Below, piece after piece: positions 53,536 to 62,400 of a stretch of 64,000 nt of DNA; position 1 is the stretch's first letter, and each line of letters starts with the position of its first letter. This stretch comes from Novosphingobium sp. G106. Lineage in GTDB: Bacteria; Pseudomonadota; Alphaproteobacteria; Sphingomonadales; Sphingomonadaceae. A program made the translations under genes and the position numbers. The notes under the pieces are model-generated. The model did no database searches, was not told the DNA's origin, and saw nothing but the letters and a program-made list of their open reading frames with translations. The stretch covers positions 1 through 64,000 of the forward strand of contig NZ_JAHOOZ010000002.1 in assembly GCF_019075875.1 (NCBI RefSeq). The letters run 5' to 3'.

Positions 53536-54220
53536 TCAAGGCTTGCGTGGGGCCGCCGAAAGCATCGACAAGTCACCGCCCCGCTTTCCTCTTCCACCGC
53601 TCCCCTACGGATATGGCGACCTGGAACCCGTCATTTCAGCGCGAGCACTGGAAATCCATCACGCCAAGCACCACGCTCGTTACGTGGAAACGATGAACCG
53701 TGTCCTCACCGAAACGCAGACGGTAGTCGCTTCGGTTGAAGATGCGGTGCGGATCGCGCAAAGGCGCGGGCAAGCGACGCTGTTCAACAATGCGGCACAG
53801 ACCTGGAACCACGCCTTCTTCTGGCAAAGCATGCAACGCGAGACGTGGCAACCGGCGGGTAGGCTTGCCGAGGCAATTGCGTCGACTTTCGGAAGTGTCG
53901 AAACGCTCGGAAAACGCTTTGCCGCGGAGGGCGCCGGACACTTCGGGTCAGGCTGGGTCTGGCTTATCGCGCAAGGACGCGAACTTCTGGTGCTGTCGAC
54001 ACATGATGGCATCACGCCGATTACAAACGAGGGCGTGATCCCGTTGCTGACCTGCGACGTTTGGGAACACGCCTACTATCTCGATTATCAGCAAGACCGG
54101 GCGAAGTGGCTCGGTACCTGGTGGGACCAGCTTGCAAACTGGCGTTTTGCCGAGAGGCAATACGAAGCGGCGTTGGGACAAGGTGAGAGCTGGCGTTTCC
54201 CTGAACGTTTCACTCGATAG
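53528..54220 (+). CDS. sodB: Fe/Mn superoxide dismutase
   Basis: The 230-residue enzyme dismutates superoxide. Metal ligands are visible: His in ALEIHHAKHHARYVE, His in NAAQTWNHAFFWQSM, and Asp and His in LLTCDVWEHAYYLDYQ. The signature DVWEHAYY is complete. FFWQSM and the Gly/Gln environment of GHFGSGWVWL suit the iron type, but this is not decisive. The ATG at 53528 follows CAGGAGA; the N-terminal extension is about 15 residues longer than E. coli SodB. Confidence 0.92.
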   Translation: MADQGLRGAAESIDKSPPRFPLPPLPYGYGDLEPVISARALEIHHAKHHARYVETMNRVLTETQTVVASVEDAVRIAQRRGQATLFNNAAQTWNHAFFWQSMQRETWQPAGRLAEAIASTFGSVETLGKRFAAEGAGHFGSGWVWLIAQGRELLVLSTHDGITPITNEGVIPLLTCDVWEHAYYLDYQQDRAKWLGTWWDQLANWRFAERQYEAALGQGESWRFPERFTR

Positions 54221-54232
54221 GGCGGATGCGAC

Positions 54233-55868
54233 ATGTACAAATATGACGAATACGATCAGGCCATGGTCGATGCCCGGGTCGAGGAATTCCGCGACCAGAC
54301 ACGCCGCCGGATCGAGGGCCAACTGACCGACGACCAGTTCAAGCCGCTGCGGCTCAAGAACGGTCTCTACTTGCAACTCCACGCCTACATGCTGCGCGTG
54401 GCCATTCCCTACGGCACGCTCAATTCGGCGCAGATGCGCAAGCTGGCGCATATCGCGCGCAAGTATGACCGCGGCTATGGTCATTTCACGACGCGGCAAA
54501 ACATCCAGTACAACTGGATCAAGCTTGTGGAGGCGCCCGATATCCTGGCCGAGCTGGCAACGGTCGAGATGCACGCCATTCAGACCAGCGGCGAGAGCAT
54601 CCGCAATCTCTCGGCCGATCACTACGCCGGGGCCGCCGCCGACGAAATCTGCGATCCGCGTCCTTGGGCTGAGCTGATACGCCAGGCGACCACGTTCCAT
54701 CCCGAATTCAGCTACCTCCCGCGGAAATTCAAGATCGCAGTGATCGCCGCGAGCGAAGATCGCGCTGCACTGCGCTGGCATGACTGCGCCCTGCGCATTG
54801 TCGAGAACGAGAAAGGCGAGCAGGGCTTCGAGGTCTATGCCGGCGGAGGCATGGGCCGCACCCCGATCATCGCATTTCTGATCCGTGAGTTCTGCCCGGC
54901 TAGTCAGATCTTCTCTTATATCCAGGCAATCCTGCGCGTCTGGAACCTCCACGCACGGCGTGACAATATTCATAAGCAGCGAATGAAGATCCTCGTCCAC
55001 GAACTCGGCGAAGAGGAATTTCGCCGTCAGGTCGAGGCCGAGTTCCAGCACTTCCTGACGCTAGGCAGTGACTTCCCGCAGGCCGAGTACGACCGCATCG
55101 CCGCGCATTTCGTGCCCCCCGCCGTTCGAGACCGGACTTTCCCACGAGATTGACCGTTCTGATCCAGATTTCGCGCTTTGGTGCGACCGCCAAGTCGCGC
55201 TGCACAAGGCACCTGGCTATGCGATTGTCAACATCAGCCTCAAGCCGGTCGGCGGCATCACCGGCGACATCTCGGCTGACCAGATGGATGTCGTCGCCGA
55301 TCTCGCCGAGCGCTACAGCTTCGACGATCTGCGCTCGACGCATGTCCAGAACCTCGTGCTGCCGCATGTCCGCAAGCAGGATCTCTACGCAGTCTGGCAA
55401 GCGCTCGACGCGGCGGGGCTGGCGAGCGTGAACCTTGGCCTCGTCACCGATATAATTGCCTGCCCTGGGCTCGACTATTGCAGTCTTGCCAATGCGCGCT
55501 CGATCCCAGTCGCGCAGAGGATCGCCGAGCGCTTTGCCGATCTCGATCGACAGCTCGACCTCGGGGAGATCAAGATCAAGATATCAGGCTGCATCAATGC
55601 CTGCGGCCACCATCATGCGGCGCACATCGGTATCCTGGGCGTCGACCGTAAGGGCACCGAGAACTATCAGCTGCTGCTCGGCGGTTCGGGCGCAGAGGAC
55701 GCCTCGCAGGCAAAGATTACTGGGCCGGGTTTCGACGAGGCAGGGATCGTCGACGCGGTTGAGCGTACTATCGAGCGATATCGCGATATCCGCGAACCGG
55801 GCGAGCGCTTCCTCGATTGCTACCGCCGCGTTGGCATGGATCCATTCAAGGAGGCGATCTATGGGTGA
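54233..55868 (+). pseudogene. cysI: Sulfite/nitrite reductase hemoprotein, one frameshift
   Basis: The siroheme enzyme reduces sulfite to sulfide (or nitrite to ammonia). The N-terminal half has LKNGLYLQLHAYMLRVAIPY, GHFTTRQNIQYNWIKL and QTSGESIRNLSADHYAGAAA. At the C6 run 55115-55120 the frame shifts: AAHFVPP should continue PFETGLSHEIDRSDPDFALW. The C-terminal half carries the iron-sulfur/siroheme cysteines in ACPGLDYCSLANARS and SGCINACGHHHAAHIG. One C fewer restores about 545 residues. The DUF934 gene downstream overlaps its stop, an arrangement usual for alphaproteobacterial cysI. Confidence 0.88.
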
Positions 55869-56301
55869 TCCGCTGCGCTTTCGCTACGACCAAGCGCCCG
55901 ACGAACCTGCGGTTTCGCTGGATGCCTTCCTTGATCAGAAGGATGCCTCTTCGGTGCTGCTCGAGGCGGGCGACGACGTACGTCTGCTCTTGCCAGAACT
56001 AGGCCGAGTGCGGCTCGTCGAGATCGACTTCCCGCGATTTCGCGATGGACGCGGTTTTTCGAGTGCAAGCATATTGCGCGAGGCGGGCTACACCGGTGAA
56101 ATCAGGGCAGTCGGCGACGTGCTGGTCGATTTGCTCTTCTTCATGCGTCGGTGCGGCTTCGACAGTTTCGAGCCCGACGTTGCATTTGACCCGCCCACGA
56201 TCGAAGCGGCTCTGAGCCGCTATCCGGAAGTATATCAATCGGCCACCGACGGACGCGCGCCGATCTGGGCTCAGCGACATCTCCGCCAACAACAGGTCTG
56301 A
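55861..56301 (+). CDS. DUF934 protein, sulfite-reductase partner
   Basis: The 146-residue protein reads VLLEAGDDVRLLLPELGRVR, LVEIDFPRFRDGRGFSSASI, then LREAGYTGEIRAVGDVLVDL and FFMRRCGFDSFE. The F-P-x-F-x-D-G-R-G-(F/Y)-S core and the R-C-G-F-D-x-F motif define DUF934. The ATG at 55861 overlaps the cysI stop. The family is found next to sulfite reductase and is thought to assist sulfite reduction. Confidence 0.9.
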   Translation: MGDPLRFRYDQAPDEPAVSLDAFLDQKDASSVLLEAGDDVRLLLPELGRVRLVEIDFPRFRDGRGFSSASILREAGYTGEIRAVGDVLVDLLFFMRRCGFDSFEPDVAFDPPTIEAALSRYPEVYQSATDGRAPIWAQRHLRQQQV

Positions 56302-56504
56302 TTTCGAGGACGGAACGTTGAGCGTGAAGCAAGTAGAGCCGCGTTCCAAGCTACGGGACGGAGCTACCCGCGCTCGATTGCCGACCACCTTTCTTGCCGA
56401 TCCGGCGTGACTTAGCCGCTCAAGCCGTTCCGCCATCCGCGGCCGAGTCCTGCATGTGCACCCGGTCGCGTATTTCGGAGAAGATACTTGGACATCTGCG
56501 TCGA

Positions 56505-56894
56505 ATGAAAACCAACGTTAAATTCAGCATATTGGTCGGCGTGATATTGACCATCGGTTTCGCAGCCGCGGTTTTAACGTCATCAAATGAAAGATTTGGC
56601 GGCACAAAAAGTGTCGGTCCTGAAGTCAGAGGGGGGCACTCGTCCGGCGCTCCGAAGTCAGTCTACCCGGTGGGCATTTCCAGCGATGGCAAATTGCTGA
56701 TCGACAAATGGCGCGCTCTGAATAAGGCGTGTAGCGGTGAAAGTCATCCTGCCATGGGCATTTGCGATGCACTGGACAACATAAGTCGCGAATTGAAGAA
56801 ACGCGGCTGGTGCTGGGGGGCGCCACTCGGCAGACCGGCGTCCGATTTTGCCTGGCATCATTGCGGTGAATTTGACACGGATAAGCTGCGATGA
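56505..56894 (+). CDS. Membrane-anchored hypothetical protein
   Basis: The 129-residue protein begins MKTNVKFSILVGVILTIGFA, a signal peptide or anchor, then a flexible Gly/Ser region. A C-terminal part contains paired cysteines (ALNKACSGESHPAMGICDAL, KRGWCWGAP, AWHHCGEFD). Four periplasmic cysteines suggest disulfides. The function is unknown, and it appears monocistronic. Confidence 0.55.
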   Translation: MKTNVKFSILVGVILTIGFAAAVLTSSNERFGGTKSVGPEVRGGHSSGAPKSVYPVGISSDGKLLIDKWRALNKACSGESHPAMGICDALDNISRELKKRGWCWGAPLGRPASDFAWHHCGEFDTDKLR

Positions 56895-56990
56895 GTGTTG
56901 ATGAATTATGTAGGAACGCAAATCGAACGATTGGGCCGCGCGACGATGATATGACGCCGCTATGCGCTGTTGGCGCCTGTGAGGCATTGT

Positions 56991-57221
56991 ATGACGAAAC
57001 CCCGAGGATACAGTGACATAACGACGTGCTTGGACGAGGAACTTCAGGACTTCGATCTGATGATGATGGAAATCGGCGCAGTAGGGGTGAATACCGTATC
57101 GCGCCTCGCGCTCGACATATGGGTAGATGTTTTGCGAGAACTGGATCGGCGCGGTTTGGTCGAGCTCGTGCGTGGATCTTATGATGACGTGCGCTCAGCG
57201 CAAATCACGCGATTGCATTAA
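56991..57221 (+). CDS. Small hypothetical protein
   Basis: The 76-residue protein reads MTKPRGYSDITTCLDEELQD, FDLMMMEIGAVGVNTVSRLA and LDIWVDVLRELDRRGLVELV. It looks like a compact helical, possibly DNA-binding-like, protein. The ATG at 56991 is the first in frame. An IS3 remnant begins about 50 bp beyond its stop. Confidence 0.45.
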   Translation: MTKPRGYSDITTCLDEELQDFDLMMMEIGAVGVNTVSRLALDIWVDVLRELDRRGLVELVRGSYDDVRSAQITRLH

Positions 57222-57273
57222 GTTCCGTAACATCTGTTGTGATCGGCCCCCACTGAGTGGTCCGCGTTGATTG

Positions 57274-57440
57274 TTAGTGCACGGTTGCCTCCGTTGCCAT
57301 TGCTGCCTGGAGGTGGAGCGAAGCGGAACCGGAAGGTGGCAATGGCGGCGAAGTCGTTTCCGGGTCTGGCGGTCGGTAGCCGAGGCTGCTGTGGGGGCGG
57401 ATCGTGTGAAACCGGTCGTCGCGGGGCGCAGCGTTGATGT
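57274..57440 (-). mobile_element. IS3-family transposase C-terminal remnant
   Basis: On the minus strand DDRFHTIRPHSSLGYRPPDP followed by ETTSPPLPPSGSAS is the conserved end of IS3/IS481-group integrase-type transposases (RPHSSLGYRPP). The reading begins abruptly near 57440 and ends at a TAA at 57276-57274. Element ends were not identified. Confidence 0.7.
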
Positions 57441-58159
57441 CTCTCCTCCGTTTCCGTTCACTATCAAGCGATCGGTCGTGAATAGTTCACCGCGGATCGA
57501 GCTGATTGGCTGTCAGCACGCTCAACAGGCATGGTTCAAATCGCTCGGCTGTTTACCGAGGTGATCCAGTTTCACATGCGGCTCTTCGTACCGTTGGCAA
57601 ATGCTGAAGCGGCGTTTCGCAAAACACTCTCCAAGTGACCGTAAATCCGGCTCGAAACCGACTTGCTATACATGTTTGAATATTGGTCACCGCACGACAA
57701 AAGGGCCTGCCCGGCATTGCCGGACAGGCCGTAAAGTCAGAGGGCCTATTAGTCCGAAGACATTAATCCCCCCTAGGGTCGCAGCCAGAGATTAGCGCCT
57801 GTGGCGTTTGATTCCTAGTACGGACGCGACATCAAGCGGCAGCGGATTATTATAATTTTCTGCACTCGATGAGCAGACTGATCGCGGTTTCGGGAAGGGC
57901 CAGCCGTCATGAGTCTGACGTCTGGCACCAGATATGGGCGCCGCGATCGTTATGCCAATGCCTTTTCCATAGCAAAATGGGGGCGGGCGCTTTTGCAGAT
58001 ACCTAGATCGAGCCTGCTCAACGTCGGCAAGATCGCCGGCTCAGCTGCGAGCGCTAATCGCTCTCGGACCAAACAGCAGTCCTTCGAACGGAACGCCGAA
58101 GGTCTTTACCGATCTAAGAGCATTTCCCGGCATTGCGGGCTTCGGCACGGAGAAAGCGT
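57441..58159. other. Region without a confident gene, contains a strong hairpin
   Basis: No frame was recognised. The only clear structure is the hairpin at 57704-57730. The AT-rich part near 57845-57870 could hold a promoter. Confidence 0.4.
57704..57730 (-). terminator. Strong GC hairpin, minus-strand terminator candidate
   Basis: GGCCTGCCCGGC and GCCGGACAGGCC pair with one mismatch around a three-base loop. On the minus strand the stem is followed by CTTTTGTCG, a short T-run. No obvious minus-strand gene precedes it, so the source transcript may be the lost IS element or an RNA. Confidence 0.5.
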
Positions 58160-58363
58160 ATGGGAAGCTATCAAATTTACGGCGTCGATGACTCCGGGAG
58201 GCGGCACCTGATCGCCAACACGGACTCCGCACGCCGGGCGCTTGCCTTTCGTGACGCCAATGCCACTGGTTGGAACTCGCTAATCGTTCAGAACACATGT
58301 GGCGGGCTCACCGAAGATGAACTGCTGGCACTCGCGAACGCGGAAGCAAGCCTGTTCCGCTGA
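58160..58363 (+). CDS. Small hypothetical protein
   Basis: The 67-residue protein reads MGSYQIYGVDDSGRRHLIAN then TDSARRALAFRDANATGW and ends LTEDELLALANAEASLFR. CGGAG lies eight bases before the ATG at 58160, a good start. The fold looks like a short beta-alpha domain. The function is unknown. Confidence 0.65.
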   Translation: MGSYQIYGVDDSGRRHLIANTDSARRALAFRDANATGWNSLIVQNTCGGLTEDELLALANAEASLFR

Positions 58364-58595
58364 GCCGTCTCAAGGCCATTCAGGAGGAACCCAACGGTCC
58401 GGCCTAGTCCGGAACGCGAGACCAATGTCGGCGGGGGTCGACTTTCGACGCTTCACGTTCGGTGCGGACCACGTACCTCGATATCAATAAGTATTGCGCG
58501 CAGGTTTGCCCCGCTCACCCATTTGCCTACAGTCGCCCTTTTTAGCGTCTCGCCCGCGCATCACCGGTACGCGGCCAATGGAAGAAGGAGAGGAC

Positions 58596-59867
58596 ATGAA
58601 GCTCGAATCCATCGCTTTACACCACGGCTACGTGGCTGAGCCGACCACCCACGCTGCCGCGGTGCCGATCTATCAGACCACGTCCTATACCTTCGACGAT
58701 ACCCAGCACGGCGCCGATCTGTTCGATCTCAAGGTGCAGGGTAATATCTATACCCGCATCATGAACCCGACGACTGCCGTGCTCGAGGCCAGGCTTGCGG
58801 AAATGGAAGGCGGCATTGGCGCGCTCGCGCTGGCATCTGGCATGGCCGCAATCACCTATGCGATCCAGACGATAGCGGGGGCAGGGGACAATATCGTCTC
58901 AATCTCGCAGTTGTACGGCGGCACGTACAATCTTTTCGTGCATGCTTTCCCCCGGCAGGGTATCGAAACCCGCCTCGTAGCCTTCGACGATTACGCGGCC
59001 CTCGAGGCCGCGATCGACGATAAAACGAAGGCGGTCTTCCTCGAATCTATCGGCAATCCAGCCGGCAATATCGTCGACATCGAACGCATCGCCGAGATCG
59101 CTCACCGTCACGGCGTCCCCGTAATCGTGGACAACACCGTTGCGTCGCCCTTCCTCTGCCGGCCTTTTGATTTCGGCGCCGATATCGTTGTCCACTCGCT
59201 CACCAAATATATCGGAGGGCACGGAACGACGATCGGTGGGATCATCGTGGACAGCGGCCGCTTCGACTGGGTGGCAAACAAGGAGCGCTTCGCGATACTC
59301 AACGAGCCGGATCCGTCCTACCACGGGGTAATCTACACCGGGGCACTCGGGCCAGCAGCATATATCGGCCGCGCACGGGTCGCCCCGCTGCGCAATACTG
59401 GAGCCGCGCTGTCACCGCACAGCGCGTTCCTGATCCTCCAGGGCCTGGAGACGCTCGGTCTGCGAATGGAGCGCCATTGCGATAATGCCCGTCGCGTCGC
59501 GCAGTATCTGCAGGACCATCCCAAGGTTAGCTGGGTCAGCTATGCGGGATTGGCGGACAGCAAATACCATGCGCTCGCCTGCAAGATCACCAAGGGCCAA
59601 GGGTCAGGTATCCTGAGCTTCGGCATCGAAGGCGGGAAAGAGGCAGGGGGCCGCTTCATTGATGCCCTGCAGATGATCCTCCGGCTGGTTAACATCGGCG
59701 ACGCGAAATCGCTCGCCTGCCATCCGGCATCGACGACCCACCGTCAGTTGAATGCCGAGGAACTCGCGACTGCCGGGGTCTCCGAAGACCTCATCCGCAT
59801 TTCGGTGGGGATCGAGCATGTTGACGACATCATCGCCGACATCGACCAGGCATTGGCAAAAGCCTGA
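58596..59867 (+). CDS. O-acetylhomoserine sulfhydrylase (MetY type)
   Basis: The PLP enzyme of about 423 residues makes homocysteine from O-acetylhomoserine and sulfide. Motifs are IYQTTSYTFDDTQHGADLFD, YTRIMNPTTAVLEARLAEME and LASGMAAITYAIQTIAGAGD. The PLP lysine is in VVHSLTKYIGGHGTTIGG, and LVNIGDAKSLACHPASTTHR matches the OAH class. GGAGAGG sets the start at 58596. It would use the sulfide produced by the sulfite reductase encoded 3 kb upstream. Confidence 0.93.
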   Translation: MKLESIALHHGYVAEPTTHAAAVPIYQTTSYTFDDTQHGADLFDLKVQGNIYTRIMNPTTAVLEARLAEMEGGIGALALASGMAAITYAIQTIAGAGDNIVSISQLYGGTYNLFVHAFPRQGIETRLVAFDDYAALEAAIDDKTKAVFLESIGNPAGNIVDIERIAEIAHRHGVPVIVDNTVASPFLCRPFDFGADIVVHSLTKYIGGHGTTIGGIIVDSGRFDWVANKERFAILNEPDPSYHGVIYTGALGPAAYIGRARVAPLRNTGAALSPHSAFLILQGLETLGLRMERHCDNARRVAQYLQDHPKVSWVSYAGLADSKYHALACKITKGQGSGILSFGIEGGKEAGGRFIDALQMILRLVNIGDAKSLACHPASTTHRQLNAEELATAGVSEDLIRISVGIEHVDDIIADIDQALAKA

Positions 59868-60664
59868 CTATCGCGAAGCCAGTTGCCGTTTTGCGCGAGT
59901 TTGACACTGGGCGGGGCTTGAGCATTCGCCTCAACCCCGCCTAGGTCGGTGCGACCCTAAAGGTCCGGATCCATCCACCAGGATCGGCCCTGATATAAAT
60001 CGGCGGGGTCTGATACTACCGGCCTATCTGGTTCGTCCGCCACATATGGTCGAACCGACCGCCTGGCTCCGATCTTCCGGCGATTGATATCACCGAAGGG
60101 GCGGATCGCCATTTCCGTGGTGACTGCCGAGATCGCACGGCTTCGGCGGTTTTAGACGTCAGGCAAACAGCCGACGGACTTGATGCACTACTTGGTACCG
60201 AGGCTTTGGCCTTCGTGGTGCATTCCTGTCGCAAAAAGCGCATCCCTTTCGGATGCCGGGCGCACACTCCATGCGGCGTCTCGGCAGAAACGGGCGAGCA
60301 CCAACGTTGCCGACCGATTGAGAAAATATCTGAGTCGTTATGGCCTTGGCTGGGACTTGCTCAGGTCCCGCGACTTTAACTAGCCTCCGCCCGCTCAGAT
60401 GGGCGCCTGCCGGCGGCTCACGAGCCCAGAAGCGGTTTAGACAAGATCGTTGATTCCCACCTTCAGCGTGCGCGAACTGCGCACCGTTTCCACCGAATCG
60501 GCCGCGCCTCACGTGGGGACGATTGCGCTGTCATTTGTCCTGAACTGTCGTGTCAGATCAAACGACGGGGCCCCCGACGGGGGCGATTCACAGGAGTTTA
60601 TTATCATTTGACATATATCCATTATGCATCTAACTAATATGCACGGCGCATATAAGGCTTTGTC
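59868..60664. other. 800-bp region with no supported gene
   Basis: Several open frames occur but none shows a domain or ribosome-binding site. The right part (60590-60660) is AT-rich and carries the promoter region of the following operon. Confidence 0.45.
60625..60643. promoter_or_regulatory. Inverted repeat upstream of NUDIX regulator operon
   Basis: TGCAT at 60625-60629 and ATGCA at 60639-60643 form a dyad around a 9-bp AT-rich centre, 22 bp before the start at 60665. NrtR-type regulators bind AT-rich palindromes at their own operon, so this is a candidate operator. Confidence 0.45.
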
Positions 60665-61390
60665 ATGACCGAAGATGAGTTCCTTGCCAGCTATGATCCC
60701 GCCGTCTTTGCGCGGCCCTCGGTCACGGTTGACCTCGTCCTCATGACGATGGTTGAGGGCGTCCCTGCTGTGCTGCTGCGCCGGCGCGAGGAGCATCCGT
60801 TCCTGGGCCAATGGGCATTGCCGGGCGGATTTGTTGGTATCGACGAAGGCCTGGACGAAGCGGCACTTCGGCTGCTGGGGACAGAGGCGCACCTAGCAGA
60901 TGCCTATATCGAGCAGCTCTACACCTTCGGCGCTCCGGCGCGCGATCCGCGAACTCGCGTTGTCACGATCGCCTATTTCGCATTGCTGCCGGCAGACCGG
61001 TTCGCGGCCGCCCTCAAGCAGAGCGCCGAACTGACGCTCGCCGAGCTCGCTGTCTCCTGGCCCGGCGAGGTCGGCGGCCCGGTGACCGCCTGCGATGACG
61101 ATGGAGCAGTGCTCCCCCTTGCCTTCGATCACGCCGATATTCTCGGGCTCGCGATCAAGCGCCTGCGCGGAAAGCTCGACTATTCGCCGATCGCATTCGC
61201 TCTGCTGCCCGACATGTTCACGCTACGCCAGTTGCAGGATGTTCATGAAGCGATCCTCGGTGTGCGGCTGAACAAGCCCGCCTTTCGGCGCCGCATGCTC
61301 GACCGCGGCTGGCTCGAAGGCACCGGCGAGCGCGAGGCAGGCACCTCGTTCCGACCCGCAGAACTCTACCGTTTCAAGCCAATCGATTGA
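60665..61390 (+). CDS. NrtR-like NUDIX transcriptional regulator
   Basis: The 241-residue protein joins a NUDIX domain (VTVDLVLMTMVEGVPAVLLR, then WALPGGFVGIDEGLDEAALR) to a C-terminal winged helix (LPDMFTLRQLQDVHEAILGV, NKPAFRRRMLDRGWLEGTGE). The catalytic box GX5EX7REUXEEXGU is broken: RLLGTEAHL stands in place of REUxEExGU, so hydrolysis is unlikely. This matches NrtR proteins, which sense ADP-ribose-type NAD metabolites. It leads a three-gene operon with an SPFH protein and a NAD-kinase-like protein. Confidence 0.85.
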   Translation: MTEDEFLASYDPAVFARPSVTVDLVLMTMVEGVPAVLLRRREEHPFLGQWALPGGFVGIDEGLDEAALRLLGTEAHLADAYIEQLYTFGAPARDPRTRVVTIAYFALLPADRFAAALKQSAELTLAELAVSWPGEVGGPVTACDDDGAVLPLAFDHADILGLAIKRLRGKLDYSPIAFALLPDMFTLRQLQDVHEAILGVRLNKPAFRRRMLDRGWLEGTGEREAGTSFRPAELYRFKPID

Positions 61391-61401
61391 GGGAGGCAAA
61401 G

Positions 61402-62388
61402 ATGGCCCAGATTACGAGCTTCGGTTTCTTCGCGCAGCTGCGCAGCGATGCCAGCCACCATGTCATCCGCTACCGCAACGGACGTGTCCGTCAGAGCGGC
61501 CGCGGTCTGGTCTTCTGGTTCAGGCCGGAAACCGCCAGCATCGCCGAGGTCCCGATGGACGATCGCGAGACGACGCTCTTCGTCAAGGGGCGCAGCGCCG
61601 ATTTCCAGGCGGTCAATGTCCAGGGTGCGATCGGATGGCGCGTGGTGGAGCCCGAGCGGCTTGCCGAGCGCATCGATTTCACCATCGGCTTGGCCAATGG
61701 TCAATATATCCGCGAACCCATCGAGCGGATCGAGACCCGTCTAGCCGGCCTCATCAACCAGGCGACGCTGCAATATCTCGCCGAAGCGCCCGTGCGCGCG
61801 CTGCTCGATGCCGGGGTTGAGCCACTACGCCAACGGCTCGAGCAGGCGCTCGCCAATGATCCGACACTCGCCGAGATCGGCTTGGCCGTCGTTGCTGTGC
61901 GGCTCAACAATCTCGCGCCGAGCAGCGAGCTCGAACGCGCGCTTCAGACTCCGACCTTCGAGGCGCTACAGCAAAAGGCGGACGAGGCGATGTTCGAACG
62001 CCGGGCGCTAGCGGTCGACAAGGAACGCGCGATCGCCGAAAACGAGCTGGCTAACAAGACCGAGCTGGCACGGCGCGAGAAGCAGCTGATCGCCGAGGAG
62101 GCGGAGAATGCCCGCAATCGCGCGACTGGACTTGCCGAGGCGCAGCAGATCGAGGCGGGAGCCGAGGCTGGGCGCATCCGGACCATCGAGGGCGCTAAGG
62201 CCGAGACGGAGCAGGCGCACATCGCGATCTACCGCGACCTTCCTCCTGCGGTCCTGCTCGGTCTCGCGGCTCGAGAGCTGGCGGGTAATCTCGATACTAT
62301 CGAGCACCTGAACGTCACGCCCGACCTGTTGGCGACCATCATGCGCGAGTTTCGGCAAGTGCCTCCCGTGGCGATCGTCGCTCAATAA
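61402..62388 (+). CDS. SPFH/band 7 domain protein
   Basis: The 328-residue protein has the SPFH core (VIRYRNGRVRQSGRGLVFWF, VPMDDRETTLFVKGRSADFQ, then VNVQGAIGWRVVEPERLAER) and a long coiled coil (ERAIAENELANKTELARREK, LAEAQQIEAGAEAGRIRTIE). No N-terminal membrane helix is visible, unlike stomatin. It may form a soluble or peripheral cage. The ATG at 61402 follows GGGAGG, 11 bp after the regulator stop. Confidence 0.88.
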   Translation: MAQITSFGFFAQLRSDASHHVIRYRNGRVRQSGRGLVFWFRPETASIAEVPMDDRETTLFVKGRSADFQAVNVQGAIGWRVVEPERLAERIDFTIGLANGQYIREPIERIETRLAGLINQATLQYLAEAPVRALLDAGVEPLRQRLEQALANDPTLAEIGLAVVAVRLNNLAPSSELERALQTPTFEALQQKADEAMFERRALAVDKERAIAENELANKTELARREKQLIAEEAENARNRATGLAEAQQIEAGAEAGRIRTIEGAKAETEQAHIAIYRDLPPAVLLGLAARELAGNLDTIEHLNVTPDLLATIMREFRQVPPVAIVAQ

Positions 62389-62400
62389 GGACAGGCGATC

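Noticed and set aside
53948..55051. Long open frame (367 codons) on the minus strand
   Set aside because: It is antisense to sodB and the sulfite reductase, whose motifs are unmistakable. It is a GC-rich shadow.
58364..58595. SAM or SAH riboswitch upstream of the O-acetylhomoserine sulfhydrylase gene
   Set aside because: Such switches occur before this gene in alphaproteobacteria, but I could not find the conserved core motifs or pairing here.
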